Shown here: in pieces, positions 23,627 to 34,884 of the stretch | Layout of the letters: each line of letters opens with the position of its first letter | Numbering within the stretch: the stretch's first letter is position 1 | Assembly: GCA_963920765.1 (NCBI GenBank) | Contig: OY987247.1 | Coordinates: 12,000,471 to 12,064,470, forward strand | Direction: 5' to 3' | Length of the DNA stretch: 64,000 nucleotides | From: Ulota crispa | Lineage: Eukaryota > Streptophyta > Bryopsida > Orthotrichales > Orthotrichaceae | The notes under the pieces: generated by a model | The model's database searches: none | Told to the model about the DNA's origin: nothing | Seen by the model: the letters and a program-made list of their open reading frames with translations, nothing else | Position numbers and translations under genes: made by a program

Positions 23627-25043
23627 GTAAAATTATGATTTTTTACTTGCGTCGGTGGATACCTGTATTATCTCATAGAATTCTCATGCAATGGAATCTG
23701 CTCTCCAAGAGGCTCTAGTGGAGTTTTCTGCACTTCTCAATGTGCAAAAAACTTTGATTTTCTCATGGCGAAACCAGCTTTTTTTCGTGGAGAAAATTTT
23801 GGTTTTTACTTGCATAAACTGCCCATTTCTTGAGCAAAAAGAGGAAATTTGATTTTCTCTTAATTTTGAAACGCCTCTAGTATAGTTAATTGGAACTAGG
23901 GATAGAGGGCAATCATTGAGGTACATTACTTATAGTAGAGGAAATTTGAGAGATTTTGAGTACATTTTTGTCTTCTACTCTTGTCGTAAGAATCTTTTAC
24001 GCATTAGAATCATGAGTAATGGACTGGCTTTAGTACAAAAACCTTTTGTCACACATCAATTTCAAATGAAGACACCAACTTTTGGGGAGAATTGGTACTT
24101 GATGTTATTGGTAACAAAACCTCAAAGAAGAGTCAAATTAATTAATGAAACTAGAAAATTAAAATTGGTTTAATTTCCAAAAATATATATAATTATATTT
24201 TAGATAGAGACAAAATGTGGAATAGGCTAGTGAAAAAATCAATTGAGTATAAAAAACATGAGCAATAGTTCAAAAAAAATCTCACATTTGACATATTAAA
24301 TCATGACAATTGTATATTTTAGTAGCATTGTTCTTGAACATGGACAACTTTGGTTTGGAGAGGCACTTCTTATACAGATTTCCATTAATGTTGTATTTTG
24401 ATGGTGAAAGTCATGATTAAATGGTAGAGTTGATTTTACAAAGTTAGACTTCTAATACTCCCCATACTATCAAAGAAGGCTTGTCAATAAATAAAACTTA
24501 TGCTTTCACATAAATTTGCAATAAGATGAAACTCAAAGCATCTTCCCAAATATTGATATTTTGGATTGTTTACAACGTTGTAAAATTGCACCTTTATTTG
24601 GAAATAACATCCTTGTGATTTGGAGATTTGGCATATTAATTCTCATCACAATCCTCTACTTTCACAATGTCAATTGTTTTGCAAGTTGCGATGTCCTTGA
24701 AAAGAAAAGGTTGGTGGTTGCAAATGTCCTTTTTCATTACTTGGATACATATTGATTTCTTATTTCATGTGCACTGTAGCAAGAAAAATGTTGGAAAGTA
24801 ACAAATTTATTAAGTGGTTGAAGGTTTTATGGTGCTTGGTCAAAGAATCAAATGCCAATTTGCTTAACAAACAAACTTATAACAAGAAATACATATTCAA
24901 GAAAGCATACTTAGTGTTAAAAAATACAGGGTTTTTATATTAGTTTTTGCACCATATGCACTTTTCAAACATCAAGTGCACTTATAGTATTAAATTTTAT
25001 GTTTTATGCACGGTTTCAATATAGTGGTTGGTCCTAGCGGTAA
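23627..25043. other. AT-rich intergenic stretch, no supported gene
   Basis: No domain-bearing frame or convincing exon is seen. A weak inverted similarity (CTCTAGTGGAGTTTTCTG near 23710 against a complement near 23870) may be an old foldback element. Confidence 0.4.
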
Positions 25044-25046
25044 TTA

Positions 25047-25411
25047 GGGCGGCTTCACACTATGGCCAAAGGTCAAGAGGCTGTTGGTTTGCACCAATTA
25101 AATTGCACAAAATCAAGAGTCCGGCGGCTCAAGCCTTCACACTAGAGGTCAAACTCCAAAGGCTGTCATTCACCATTTGCCTACATGGCAGCACTTTATC
25201 ATCCAAGGTTGACGGCCTCTCAAAGGAAAGTTTGGGTCCAACAAAAATAGAGACCCAAACTATGGGCGAGAGGCCATCAGTTTTAGCATTTATTGCTATC
25301 AATTTCAGCATTTATTGTCTATTTTCAGTAGATTTTCTTGGCCTCTTGGCAAAGTTTGGCCACTCAATTTGAGGGCCTCTCGACTTGGCCGGTCATAGTG
25401 TGAAGCAGCCC
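25047..25411. mobile_element. MITE with GGGCGGCTTCACACTATG ends
   Basis: The left end GGGCGGCTTCACACTATGG and the right end (complement of GGGCTGCTTCACACTATGA) are inverted repeats, followed inward by AAGTCGAGAGGCC-like blocks. The 365-bp element is flanked by TTA on the left and TAA on the right. That could be a TA duplication (Tc1/mariner type), an AAT duplication with one-base-longer ends, or a degenerate Harbinger site, so the superfamily is left open. Confidence 0.75.
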
Positions 25412-25886
25412 TAAATCTAGCTAAATTTTGCAAAATTTCTATCTCAAATTTGGTTGCACTAAAACTATATTGTGAAAACAAATAGGAAAATTTAAAAAAT
25501 AGCCAAACTCTCAAGATGCAAAAGTGCCTTTGAGGTGAGGTGCAATTTGACGTGCTGCCCTATTGTTGATGGGACCTCATATTAAGACAACTTGAGAAGC
25601 CATCAATCATATTTGCTTTCCCCCCACTTAGCTATAATGCAAAGTGTAAATGCACTCTTTAATCACCTGCCCTCTCTCAAACAACTACTTGTAGTTAATG
25701 TGTCTTGGCATGGTTTTGCACTTGTATGCATGTACTAAATAGTCTTTTAGCGGCTTCTTGACAAAATTGTTAGTGCACACTTTGCAAATGTCCAAGTTTA
25801 GCATTTTAACTAACAAAATAAAACAACTATTGAAGATTGATGTTAGCCCCTAAACCCTAGGGATGGTCATCGTGCCTGCTTGTGTA

Positions 25887-27226
25887 CAGTGGCCTCCAAC
25901 AAACCTTGTTGGTTTTTTTTTCCGGACCTTCTGTTAGGTCAGATTTGGCCACAAAAAAGCCCGTATGCACAGATTTCAAGCCCAATTGTTTTGAAAATTT
26001 GTAGACACCTTCATTACCACATTGAGCTACTTTGATAAAAGTATCAAAGCTTTAGAAGTACAACTTTGCATGTAACAACAAAAGAAGCTAGAAGTATGCT
26101 ACCAACAAGTTGACCCTCTTTTTGCAGCAATCACCGCTTGGATTTGATCAGGAAGTATGTCTACTAAGCTCTGCAACCATTCTCACTAAAGTCCTTCCTA
26201 TATTGCTTGCAAATGTGCCCAAATCTTGTCATCATTTCTAACTTTAGGATGTTTCTGTAACTCTCCTTTCATCTTGGCCCAAACATTCTCAATAGGGTTC
26301 AAATCTGGACTGTTTGCTAGCCATTCAAGCTTTTCAATCAAATGCAAATCCCTCCATACCTTTGGCGCCTTTCATCAATGGACTGGGGCACCATCTTCCA
26401 TCATAATGCGGTTGCTAATGGTCAGAAAAAAGTGAATTAACTCACCATCATAGACTTGGTCCACAAAATCAACTGCAATGCAACGTCTTTTGGCCATGCG
26501 AACAAGTTTGCTCTTCTTGTTGCTTGCAAACGCTCCCCAAATCATCACTAAAGAATGCCTGGACTTGAAAGTTGGTGCAAGACAGTCCATGTCGTACTTT
26601 TCATAGGCCCTTCTCCATACCAACATTTGGTGAAAATTCTTCCCAATTTCAAAAGTTGACTCATCAGTCCAAATGATGCTAATCCACTACTGCATAGTCC
26701 AATTCTTGTGTTGCAAGGCAAACTCCAACCTCTTTTGTTTTATGCACAACACTAAAAAAAGGTTTTTTTGGTGCAACTCGCGCAAATAGTCCAGTAGAAT
26801 GAAGAGCCTTTCTAACAGTGTTAGAGCGTACCTTCTTTGGCAGAGTGTTTGTGATTTTGCCCAAGGTAATATGTTTGTCGCTTTTGATCTTGCGCACCAA
26901 GGTCCTCACATCCCTCTCATTCAATTTTGTAGGTCTACCCAGATTCTTCTTTGGCTCTAGTGAGCCTTCTTCTTGAGCATGCTTCATAACCCTCTGAATT
27001 TGTCTATCTCATACCCCTAGCAAAGCTGCAATCTCAGGCATTCTTGTCCTTGAAATCTTCATTCCAATGATACAAGCCTTCACCTGAACACTCAAGCAAA
27101 CCCTACCCAAAGTTTGAGGATCCATAGCAACTCACAGAGAAAGAAAAAGTTCACAAACGGAGGTTGAGGGTTTGAACTGGGAGAGAGATAGTCGGTTTCT
27201 TCGACAAACATTATTGGAGGCCATTG
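25887..27226 (-). mobile_element. Tc1/mariner transposon, DD34E type, decayed transposase
   Basis: The 1,340-bp element has inverted ends CAGTGGCCTCCAA (25887) and TTGGAGGCCATTG (ending 27226), each flanked by the TA target duplication. The minus strand encodes a Tc1-like transposase: start MDPQTLGRV at 27122, a helix-turn-helix region with GRPTKLNERD near 26930, the first acid in WTDESTFE near 26665, the second in MEDGAPVH near 26385, and the Glu in SPDLNPIEN near 26285. I count 34 residues between the second Asp and the Glu (DD34E). Decay seen: a TGA before DRQIQRVMKH near 27007, at least one frameshift near 26750-26700, and two adjacent TGA codons after DGAPVH. It is inactive by itself. 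Plant mariner-like elements are usually DD39D. Confidence 0.9.
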
Positions 27227-27228
27227 TA

Positions 27229-28403
27229 TAGTGTTTAGAGGGTGAACAATAATATCTACATTGGTGCCCCATAATAAAACATTCTCCTTGAAAGTTGCAC
27301 AAGTGAATAGTGCATGCTGCCCACACAAAAATTGTAAGAAGGGCAAAAGGGGACTTACAACCGTGCTTGTCAATCTTTTCACAAGTTTGAGTTTTGAACA
27401 ATACAAGGACGTTTGATGAGTCTAATTCCAGCACTCCATGATGGAGCACCTTGCAATGACCACTTTTTTTTAAATTGAATGAAAAAACTTTTTCCCAAAC
27501 CTCAAACTGTTTTTTTGGCATTGAAAGGACAAAAATTGTCGCCTTGGATGTCTAGGAGTTAGACATCACCAATTTACATAACTAAAGAATATATGAACTA
27601 AACTTAGAAGTTCCCATTTATAACCTAATAAGCTGCCATGCATGTAGCTAAAAGTTCTTAGGCAAAGAAAAAACTTGTAAACAAAATATTAAACTAAATG
27701 AGAAAGTATTGCAACTTGCGCACTACTAAAATTCAAGATGGGTTACAAAGAATTCAACCTACAACCCATGTTTTTGATAGGTAAAGATACAAACAAAAAA
27801 TGAAATCAATAGGGCTGGTTGGTCCTCCATGCCACCTGACTTTTATACACCTAATAGGTTTTCTTCCACACAGTCTGTAATGCATGTAAACAATTTATTT
27901 TTGTTATGTACAAAAATATTCTAAATTGTTTTTGTCTTAAAAGTATCTCCATCTTCTCTAATAACTAGGTTCACAAGTCACAACATCAAGTTAGAGCAAC
28001 AACGTGAACGAGGTAATGTTGATCATTGGACAAATATGTTGCACCAACAAAGTAGCTCAAAGCTGTCAACAAATGTGAGATTACATATGGTCTCAATTTG
28101 CCATGCGGGTTGACATTATACCATATTGGAAAGCCAACCTACTACATCCACATGTTAGGCTATCAATGGATATTGAAAATTTGTCAAACTCTAATAAGAG
28201 TCTTCATTCTAATGGCATTTTAAGAACGGAATTAAAAGAGGTGGTAGTAATTAAAGGTTTCGGAGAGTACGGATTTGTTTAAGGCTAGAAACGAGATGAT
28301 TATAACAATTATGAATTTGTATATGTTTCTGAATATTTGAGGTTTTAAATGTTGCATTTTTATGCATTTTTAAAGTTGCTTACATGTTTCTTTGCACTAT
28401 GCT
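27229..28403. other. AT-rich intergenic stretch, no supported gene
   Basis: No recognisable gene, RNA or element end is seen. Short frames on minus near 27230-27520 overlap the Tc1 end and lack partners. Confidence 0.4.
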
Positions 28404-28407
28404 ATCA

Positions 28408-28663
28408 AACACCATATTAGGTAAATTGGGAAAAAGGGTATAATTTGGGACTTTCAGACTTGTTTTCAAAAGTTTGAGGTGATCTCCTCAGATCGAGCTC
28501 AACATTTTTATTGTACACATGTCCTCACCTGAGAGGAGGGATTTGCGAGGGAAAAAATTGTAGTGGCTCAAACCAAATCTGATACCTTTGAATCTAATTT
28601 TTTGGGCTGAGAGAGAGTACAAGTTGGGACACCTCTTTTTCCCAATTTACCTAATATGGTGTT
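28408..28663. mobile_element. MITE A of the 4-bp-TSD family (256 bp)
   Basis: The ends AACACCATATTAGGTAAATT and complement are inverted repeats of about 30 bp with no or almost no mismatch, and direct repeats ATCA flank it at 28404-28407 and 28664-28667. The inside matches MITE C at 33212-33469 (TGTCCTCACCTGAGAGGAGG, GTGGCTCA, TTTTTGGG), so both are copies of one family. No coding capacity. Confidence 0.92.
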
Positions 28664-28667
28664 ATCA

Positions 28668-29909
28668 ATAGAAAATTCTCCTTTTAGATTTTTGAGACTT
28701 ATGGAAGAATGGAAAGTTTGAGGATGATGGGCTTGCACATTTATGCTATATGGTTGAATATTTCTCAAAGCTAGTTGAAGAGATGTAAACATTGGCATAA
28801 ATAGAGTTATTTGTAGGATTCAAGACATTTAATTGAGGATATAAAACGTTAGAAGCACAGTCCGGGAATTTTTTCTAGCTTGACTGGCCAATATCCAACA
28901 TTCTCTTGGGCCAACCGGTTGTCTACTCCTGGCTAAGCCTATAGAAAATAAAAATATATTCTCTTTTTTTCCTCTTAAATGGTCAATTTTTTTCCTAAAC
29001 TTTTAAATTTCTATTTGACAATTCTCAAAATCAACCGGCTAGCTTGTAACTAAATGCCGGTACTCCCCATACATTGGTTAGAAGGGTTCAAAAAGGAAGT
29101 TGGTGTGGAACTGTCTTTGCAAAATAGTATATGTAAGGCTTATACATTTGATTGTCATTTAGAAAATATATGAATACAAATCCATACAAATGTGGTCATA
29201 CTATTTTTTTAACCTCCTCAATTGGATAAAGGTTTTGTAACTTTACTCAATGGACATCATTCATTAGGTGCAGTCTAATGTCAAGAGAATAGTGTGTCAA
29301 TATATATTTTAAACAATAGTCCATATATAGTTGTGCATTGATGTTTAAAATTTACTTTAGTGATCCATTCATTCTTTATTTTACTACATCTTTGTCATAG
29401 TTCTATGTACTACCAAATGGAATGTAACACCTATTCATTTTATTCAATATATTATTATGACTCAAGGTACTTGTTTGAAGTAATATCAACTCTAAATCTT
29501 ATTATAATCTACATTTTTTGGAACAAAGCTAGAGCCAATACTCAAGTGACTATCTATTGTTACAATCATTCATCATAAAATTTATCATTTTAATCTCAAT
29601 GCTTGTTAATTACAATTCAAACAAATTAATGAATTGTCACACTTGTTAGATTTTGTTTGTTATATATATCCTTCACTCAAAATAATTCTCTAATTTTTCA
29701 ATCAATTCATTAAATTTAAAAATGAACCTTATGTGCTTACACTATAGTCATCTTTATCCTTTTTAGTTGAAGTGATTAGATAATTATCTAGTAGTAGTGC
29801 TTTGCTTATTACATACTCTCATCTTAACCCCTAAAGGATTGAGCTCTTTTTTCTTGCAAAAGTCACTAAAAACTGCCACTTCTAGGGCAATGAGCAGAAA
29901 GGTAGAAAA
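28668..29909. other. AT-rich intergenic stretch, no supported gene
   Basis: Nothing recognisable is seen. The 72-residue frame at 29360-29578 has no domain and no splice partner. Confidence 0.4.
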
Positions 29910-29913
29910 AAAT

Positions 29914-30033
29914 AACGCCACATTCATTAAATTGGGAATTTTGTAACATTTTGGGATTAAAGTGACCACCTTAAACCAAGCATTAGGGTACAACTTGGGA
30001 ATCTGGTTTTCCCAATTTAATGAATATGGCGTT
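29914..30033. mobile_element. MITE B of the 4-bp-TSD family (120-bp internally deleted form)
   Basis: Inverted ends AACGCCACATTCATTAAATT and (complement) AACGCCATATTCATTAAATT surround only about 60 bp of inside sequence. Direct repeats AAAT flank it at 29910-29913 and 30034-30037. It shares the TAAATTGGG inner TIR block with copies A, C and D. Confidence 0.9.
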
Positions 30034-30037
30034 AAAT

Positions 30038-31189
30038 GTTTTCTTGCTGCCCAAAAATTTCAAAAGCCTTGGACCACTCCTATATTAAAAAAATTGCTCT
30101 ACTCAAAGTTGAGGTTTATTTTTTCCACATAGAATACCAAGTTAGGTAAGTATGGGAGAATTTTCAAATGAACTGGAGGTATGAATCATACTTTGTAAAA
30201 TCTTGCAATGGTGTAAGGCCGTGAAATTTGCTTATACATTAGGCAGAATTGGAGGATTTATGTAAAATTCAAAAGTTTGAATTACTTTGATCCAAATACT
30301 ACTAACCAAGTAATTTTAGTCTACTACAACTTGGAAAAAAAAAGTCAAAAAACAAAAACACAAAGAGCTCAAAAAAGTAAAGCACCATTCAAAATTGAAT
30401 GATTGAAAGCTTCCCACGTATACATAAATCTAAAAGACCAATTTCAGAATTTTATATTTAAAAAGTGCAAGTTTGAACTTTTTTGGGAAGCCCGCTTTCC
30501 TCTATTTTTTGAAAACTCATGTGTAACTTCTTCTATAAATGTCAAAATGACAAAAAAAATTAGATGCTCACATAGATCTTTGAATTCCCAACCTTCAATA
30601 AGAGTTTCAAAAAACCACACAAAGTAGTTTAGTTATAGGTACATACCCAAAATCCCATTTGTCCCCCAAGGGGACATTGGTCCTTTAGGGATTAACAAAT
30701 ATGTATGCATTCATAACATGGTGTGTGACTATGATGAATTTGGCACAAATAAGGAAAACCATGTTGACAAGGCAAAGGGATTGTATCAACAACGCTTAAA
30801 CAAATAATTAACTTTTTTTTCACAAATTGCTAGTTGATGTTGCAAAATACTCCAAAGAAGAGAACATATTGAACAATTGCCATATAGTAAGTGCAAAAGG
30901 AGTGCAAATTGCAAATGAAGTAGAATTTGAAGTCTCAAGTGAAGAGAGGCCTTCAATAAAAGGTATTTTTTTCTCTCGTGCAGCCAATTGAAAATGAATA
31001 GGCCAAAAAGCAAACCTTGTAGATGCCAAGCTTCAAAGATTTGCATTTACATTTAGCAATGCCATGGTTGCTATGATTATTAGTAGTTTTAAAAAGGTTG
31101 GAGTGGTGCAAAATGATGTTAAACTATAAAGTTTTTGCAATACTTCTAGATGTAACATTTAATTTATATACAAGAGCTACACCATGTAT
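30038..31189. other. AT-rich stretch, no supported gene
   Basis: No gene is supported. A short GC-richer motif with inverted bases (CCCCCAAGGGG near 30661) stands out. The part after about 30780 may already belong to the decayed Helitron downstream, but I cannot recognise codons there. Confidence 0.4.
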
Positions 31190-33060
31190 CTACGTTTGGG
31201 AAGAGGCTCCAGGGTCTACAAACAATGTTGAGAAAAGGAGAGCAGCTGCTACAAAACATAGAAGGCTTATGCAAACATCTGATTGTCAAGATGCGCAAGC
31301 TAAGATTCAAGAACGTTGTCAAGCTTTACAAGTTGATGGTGTGTGAGAAGCGCAACAATTGGCACATGTTGCACAACAAAGGCTAACACGGGAGTTAGAA
31401 GCAGATGATGTGCAAGAAAGGCAACAAAATCTTATATTCATTAATTTAGATATTCTAAACCTCTCAAAATAACCATATTGATTTAGGTCAAAGCTCAACT
31501 AAAATCACCAATTTTCATTAAAATGAAAGTATGAATTTGGCTATTTAGCTCAAATTGAGTTGAATTGACCTAAAACCTTTTATTATTTGGTCAAATCAAC
31601 CTAAAACCCTTCCAATTTTAGGTCCAATCAACCTAAAACCTTTCAATTTCAACTTGAATTGCGCTGAATTGACCTAAAACCTTTCAATTTTAGGTCGCAT
31701 TTCCTTTATATTTCAATTGATTTCCTTTCAAATTCATAAGAATCTTTCAAAAAATAAAAAGGAGGTACTAGGATCTCTCATTTTAGAAACTCTCATTTTA
31801 ATGAATATAGGGTTACAATTGGTTGATGTTGCAGGCCAAATTGTAGCACAGGAATTAGAAGCAAAAAAAGTGCGAGAAGCGCAACAATTGGTAGAGGCTG
31901 CATGCTCAAGGGAATATGGTCAAAAACAAGCTCAAGAGAATGATTTTTAGGTTGCTTGCCCACCAGGATTGCAAGACATCCATTTTCCTATGGCAAATCT
32001 ACTAGTAAACACGGAGGTTCAAGAGTCCATGAACCAAGAATCTCCATTTTGTGGAGCGCGCTTTTAGCTCCAAGAAAGGACGGGTGGCTTAGTTTAGACA
32101 CCAAAATATAGTAAATGTTGTGCAGAGTGTAAAGTTGTTTTGCTGCCGACTTATACTCCAAAATATTTGGCATTGTTGCAAGACTCTAGAGTCAAAGATG
32201 TACGCAAGCTTCTTTGATTGTATAATGCCAAGTTTGCATTTACATCTACGCATGTTCAAAGTGTGGGTTTTGAACTTGAACCAAGGTGCACACTTACATA
32301 GGACAAATATGATACTACCACATGATTGGTGGAATGCAAGTGGAAAAAATGCAAGTGCCACGTTTTCTTTAAATATATGTGTTTATGATGCGGCAAATGA
32401 GGGACAAATTTTTGACTATAAAACCCAAATTTCAATCCTAGGACCTTAACTACCATTAGAGCCATCCTTAGACACACAAATCCTTACGTCAATGTCTTTG
32501 TGCAAATAGCAGATTGCTTAACTGCAAATCCAAAAAAGGAAGTTCAAATTGTTATCACAACTGTGCAAAATAGTTCAACAAAGAGGATCTACTTTGATAC
32601 AATGTACCTAGCACCAACAAACTTGCAATGATTATTTTGAAAGAACTAGGGGAAATTGAAAATCAAGACATTATTGTACAGCAACAATATAGAGGCGATT
32701 TGTCATAAATGAGTGAGTTAGTACCATTGTATGATCCTTTACAGTATCCATTGTTGTTCTTGGCAAAGGATTATGGATGGTCTAAGAAAATCCGTCTGTG
32801 GAACAATGAAGGAGGACCTCAACACAAAGTCACAATGGTTGCACTTTATGCAAAAAATTGCATTTTACTTAAAACCTATTTGCATTATACTTTGGATGGC
32901 AATTGTTTCAACAATATATTGCTGACATTGCTGCCAAAATGAAGCAAAATACACTTAAATTTTTGACACATAATCAAGCATTGCTTTGGGTTGAACTATA
33001 TCAAAGATTAGCTAACATGTTGGAGCAAGATGCTTGGATTGAAATTGAAATGAAGGGGTT
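31190..33060 (+). mobile_element. Decayed Helitron, N-terminal Rep/helicase-like region
   Basis: Plus-strand translation in pieces gives the typical start of a plant Helitron protein: a basic coiled N-terminal region (RRAAATKHRR near 31240), then CCAECKVVLLP near 32115, YNAKFAFTS near 32220, IRAILRHTNPYVNVF near 32465, DTMYLAPTN near 32600, DIIVQQQYRGDLS near 32670, and LYDPLQYPLLFLAKDYGW near 32730-32790. Many stops and frame changes interrupt it (for example stops near 31346, 31948 and 32065), so it is non-functional. The Rep HUH motif and helicase domain were not found and may be lost. An unrelated segment interrupts it at about 31432-31815. Confidence 0.82.
31432..31815. mobile_element. 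AT-rich insertion inside the Helitron, with internal repeats
   Basis: This segment breaks the Helitron coding similarity. Its ends are short inverted repeats (TATATTCATTAA at the left, TTAATGAATATA at the right). Inside, CAATTTTAGGTC / GACCTAAAACC-type units occur about four times near 31565-31705. It is probably a small non-autonomous element; no target duplication was resolved. Confidence 0.5.
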
Positions 33061-33211
33061 GAATTCAAAAAAATAAAAAAAATAAATAAAAGAAAAAGAA
33101 AAATAATAATAATAATAATAATACCGATTCTATTCATAATGTATGATTTATTTATTTATTTTTAAATGTGGCTATGCAATGAATTTTCCTATTCTTTTTT
33201 CCCTCTCTAAT

Positions 33212-33469
33212 AATACCATATCTGTTAAATTGGGAAAAAGAGTACATCTTGGGACTTATGAAGGTTTTAGATGATCATTTAAAATCAAGCTTGTAGTGTT
33301 TTTTTTGGTACACGTGCCCTCACCTGAGAGGAGGAATTTGCAAGGGGAAAAATCTTAGTGGCTCAGACTGATTCTAATACCTTCAAATATGGTTTAAAGT
33401 AACTTTTTGGGTTTAAGGGGGAGTACAAAATAGTACCTCCGTTTTTCCCAATTTAACAAATATGATGTT
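33212..33469. mobile_element. MITE C of the 4-bp-TSD family (258 bp)
   Basis: Inverted ends AATACCATATCTGTTAAATT and (complement) AACATCATATTTGTTAAATT, flanked by TAAT direct repeats at 33208-33211 and 33470-33473. The internal sequence is clearly related to copy A (CCCTCACCTGAGAGGAGG, TTGCAAGGGGAAAAATCTTA). Confidence 0.92.
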
Positions 33470-33473
33470 TAAT

Positions 33474-34884
33474 GGAACCTATGATACTAATAGAAAAGTA
33501 TATCATGAGATATTTCACTTGAACAAAAAAAAACATTTATTTCTAACTAAAATTCTATTAAGTATTATACTTGTAATGTCATTTGCAAACAAAATATTAT
33601 AATTACATGTGAGCTGCTAAAGTTTCAAATTTTATTGCATGTGGGTATTTAAAATTTATATGAAAAATATTTTATCCAAGGTAGATAATAAAAATTAATT
33701 ATGTTTGTTGCAAAAAAAAACTAAAGCCTAAAAAACAAACATATAAGAAATACACATGTGTGGAATAATTTTTAGAATCAAAATAAAATAAAAAGTGTTG
33801 GTGAAGATGAAGTTCAATATTGGAGACATCAAGTTAATAAAATGGATAAGTAAAGGATTGTAACAATAGAGCATTGTAGTAGGAATTTGGATAACCTAAA
33901 TAAGGTAACCCTTGTCTATAGTTGAGTTCAATCAAGGAGATTGGTTAATAATTTGTTGCTAATTGATTGAACTTCCATAAAACCCAAATAAGGATAATTT
34001 CTCAATAACTAGATCATGGCTATTGGACTTCTAATTACTATTAAGATGATTTTCACTCTTAAAAGAACCAAGTAGGATAGAATAATTCAAATCTAGTTTG
34101 CTTCTTTAATCTCCAACTTAGTGTTCAAGCTTTCTTTCTTTTCCAGCTCCAATCTTTATCTTTTCCAAGTTGGTCGTAATCACCATGAGTCAGTGCCACA
34201 GCTTAGTCTCATTTACTCCAAGTTGAAAATTAACTATTCTCACAGCCACTAGGCTTTCTTTCTCCAAATTGATCTCTCATTTTCTCTCAATTCTCACTCA
34301 TCAACTCAAAATATTATATTCCTTATTATTCTCTGGCTTTAACTTCCCAATTTGGCTTATGTAATTTTCTCTTAGTACTTGACTTTCCAATTTGGCTGGT
34401 AGCACTCAATCTTTTCCAAACAGGCTTACATCACTCCCTGGTAATGTTCTCTCCTTTCATTCCACTTGGATATATCTCACCAACTCAACTAAATACTTGT
34501 AGTCTAGACATTAAAGTAGAAGCTTTAATTAAGAAATTTATAACTTTTAGAACTACTTTAGACTTTAAATTGAATAAAAAAGAAGAAAGTTCTTTAATAT
34601 AATTTAAAAAACTAAAAAAAATTTAAAGTAAAAAACTAAAAGTAAAAGTATATAAAAATATTTTGGATCACATCCTTTTGGAAAGGATGCAACCTATCAA
34701 ATTAGGAAGTGTAAATGGAAGTAGAAAATATGTTGAAAATTGGCATTCTTGTAATTCCCAAGTGTTGTTAATATTATCATATTTTTATGTTTTGTTGCAT
34801 TGTTTTGAGTAATCTTGCAAGTGTGTGAATGTGAGATATTAACTATAACCCTAGTTGAACTAAGGTTGTGTCAATTTGCTTGTA
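33474..34884. other. AT-rich intergenic stretch, no supported gene
   Basis: No domain or paired exons are seen. Pyrimidine-rich text near 34130-34460 has splice-like motifs but no coding frame. It runs up to the truncated 3' part of the copia fossil. Confidence 0.4.

Noticed and set aside
25047-25411. hAT-type 8-bp duplication around this MITE
   Set aside because: The eight flanking bases on each side do not match; only TA or AAT interpretations fit.
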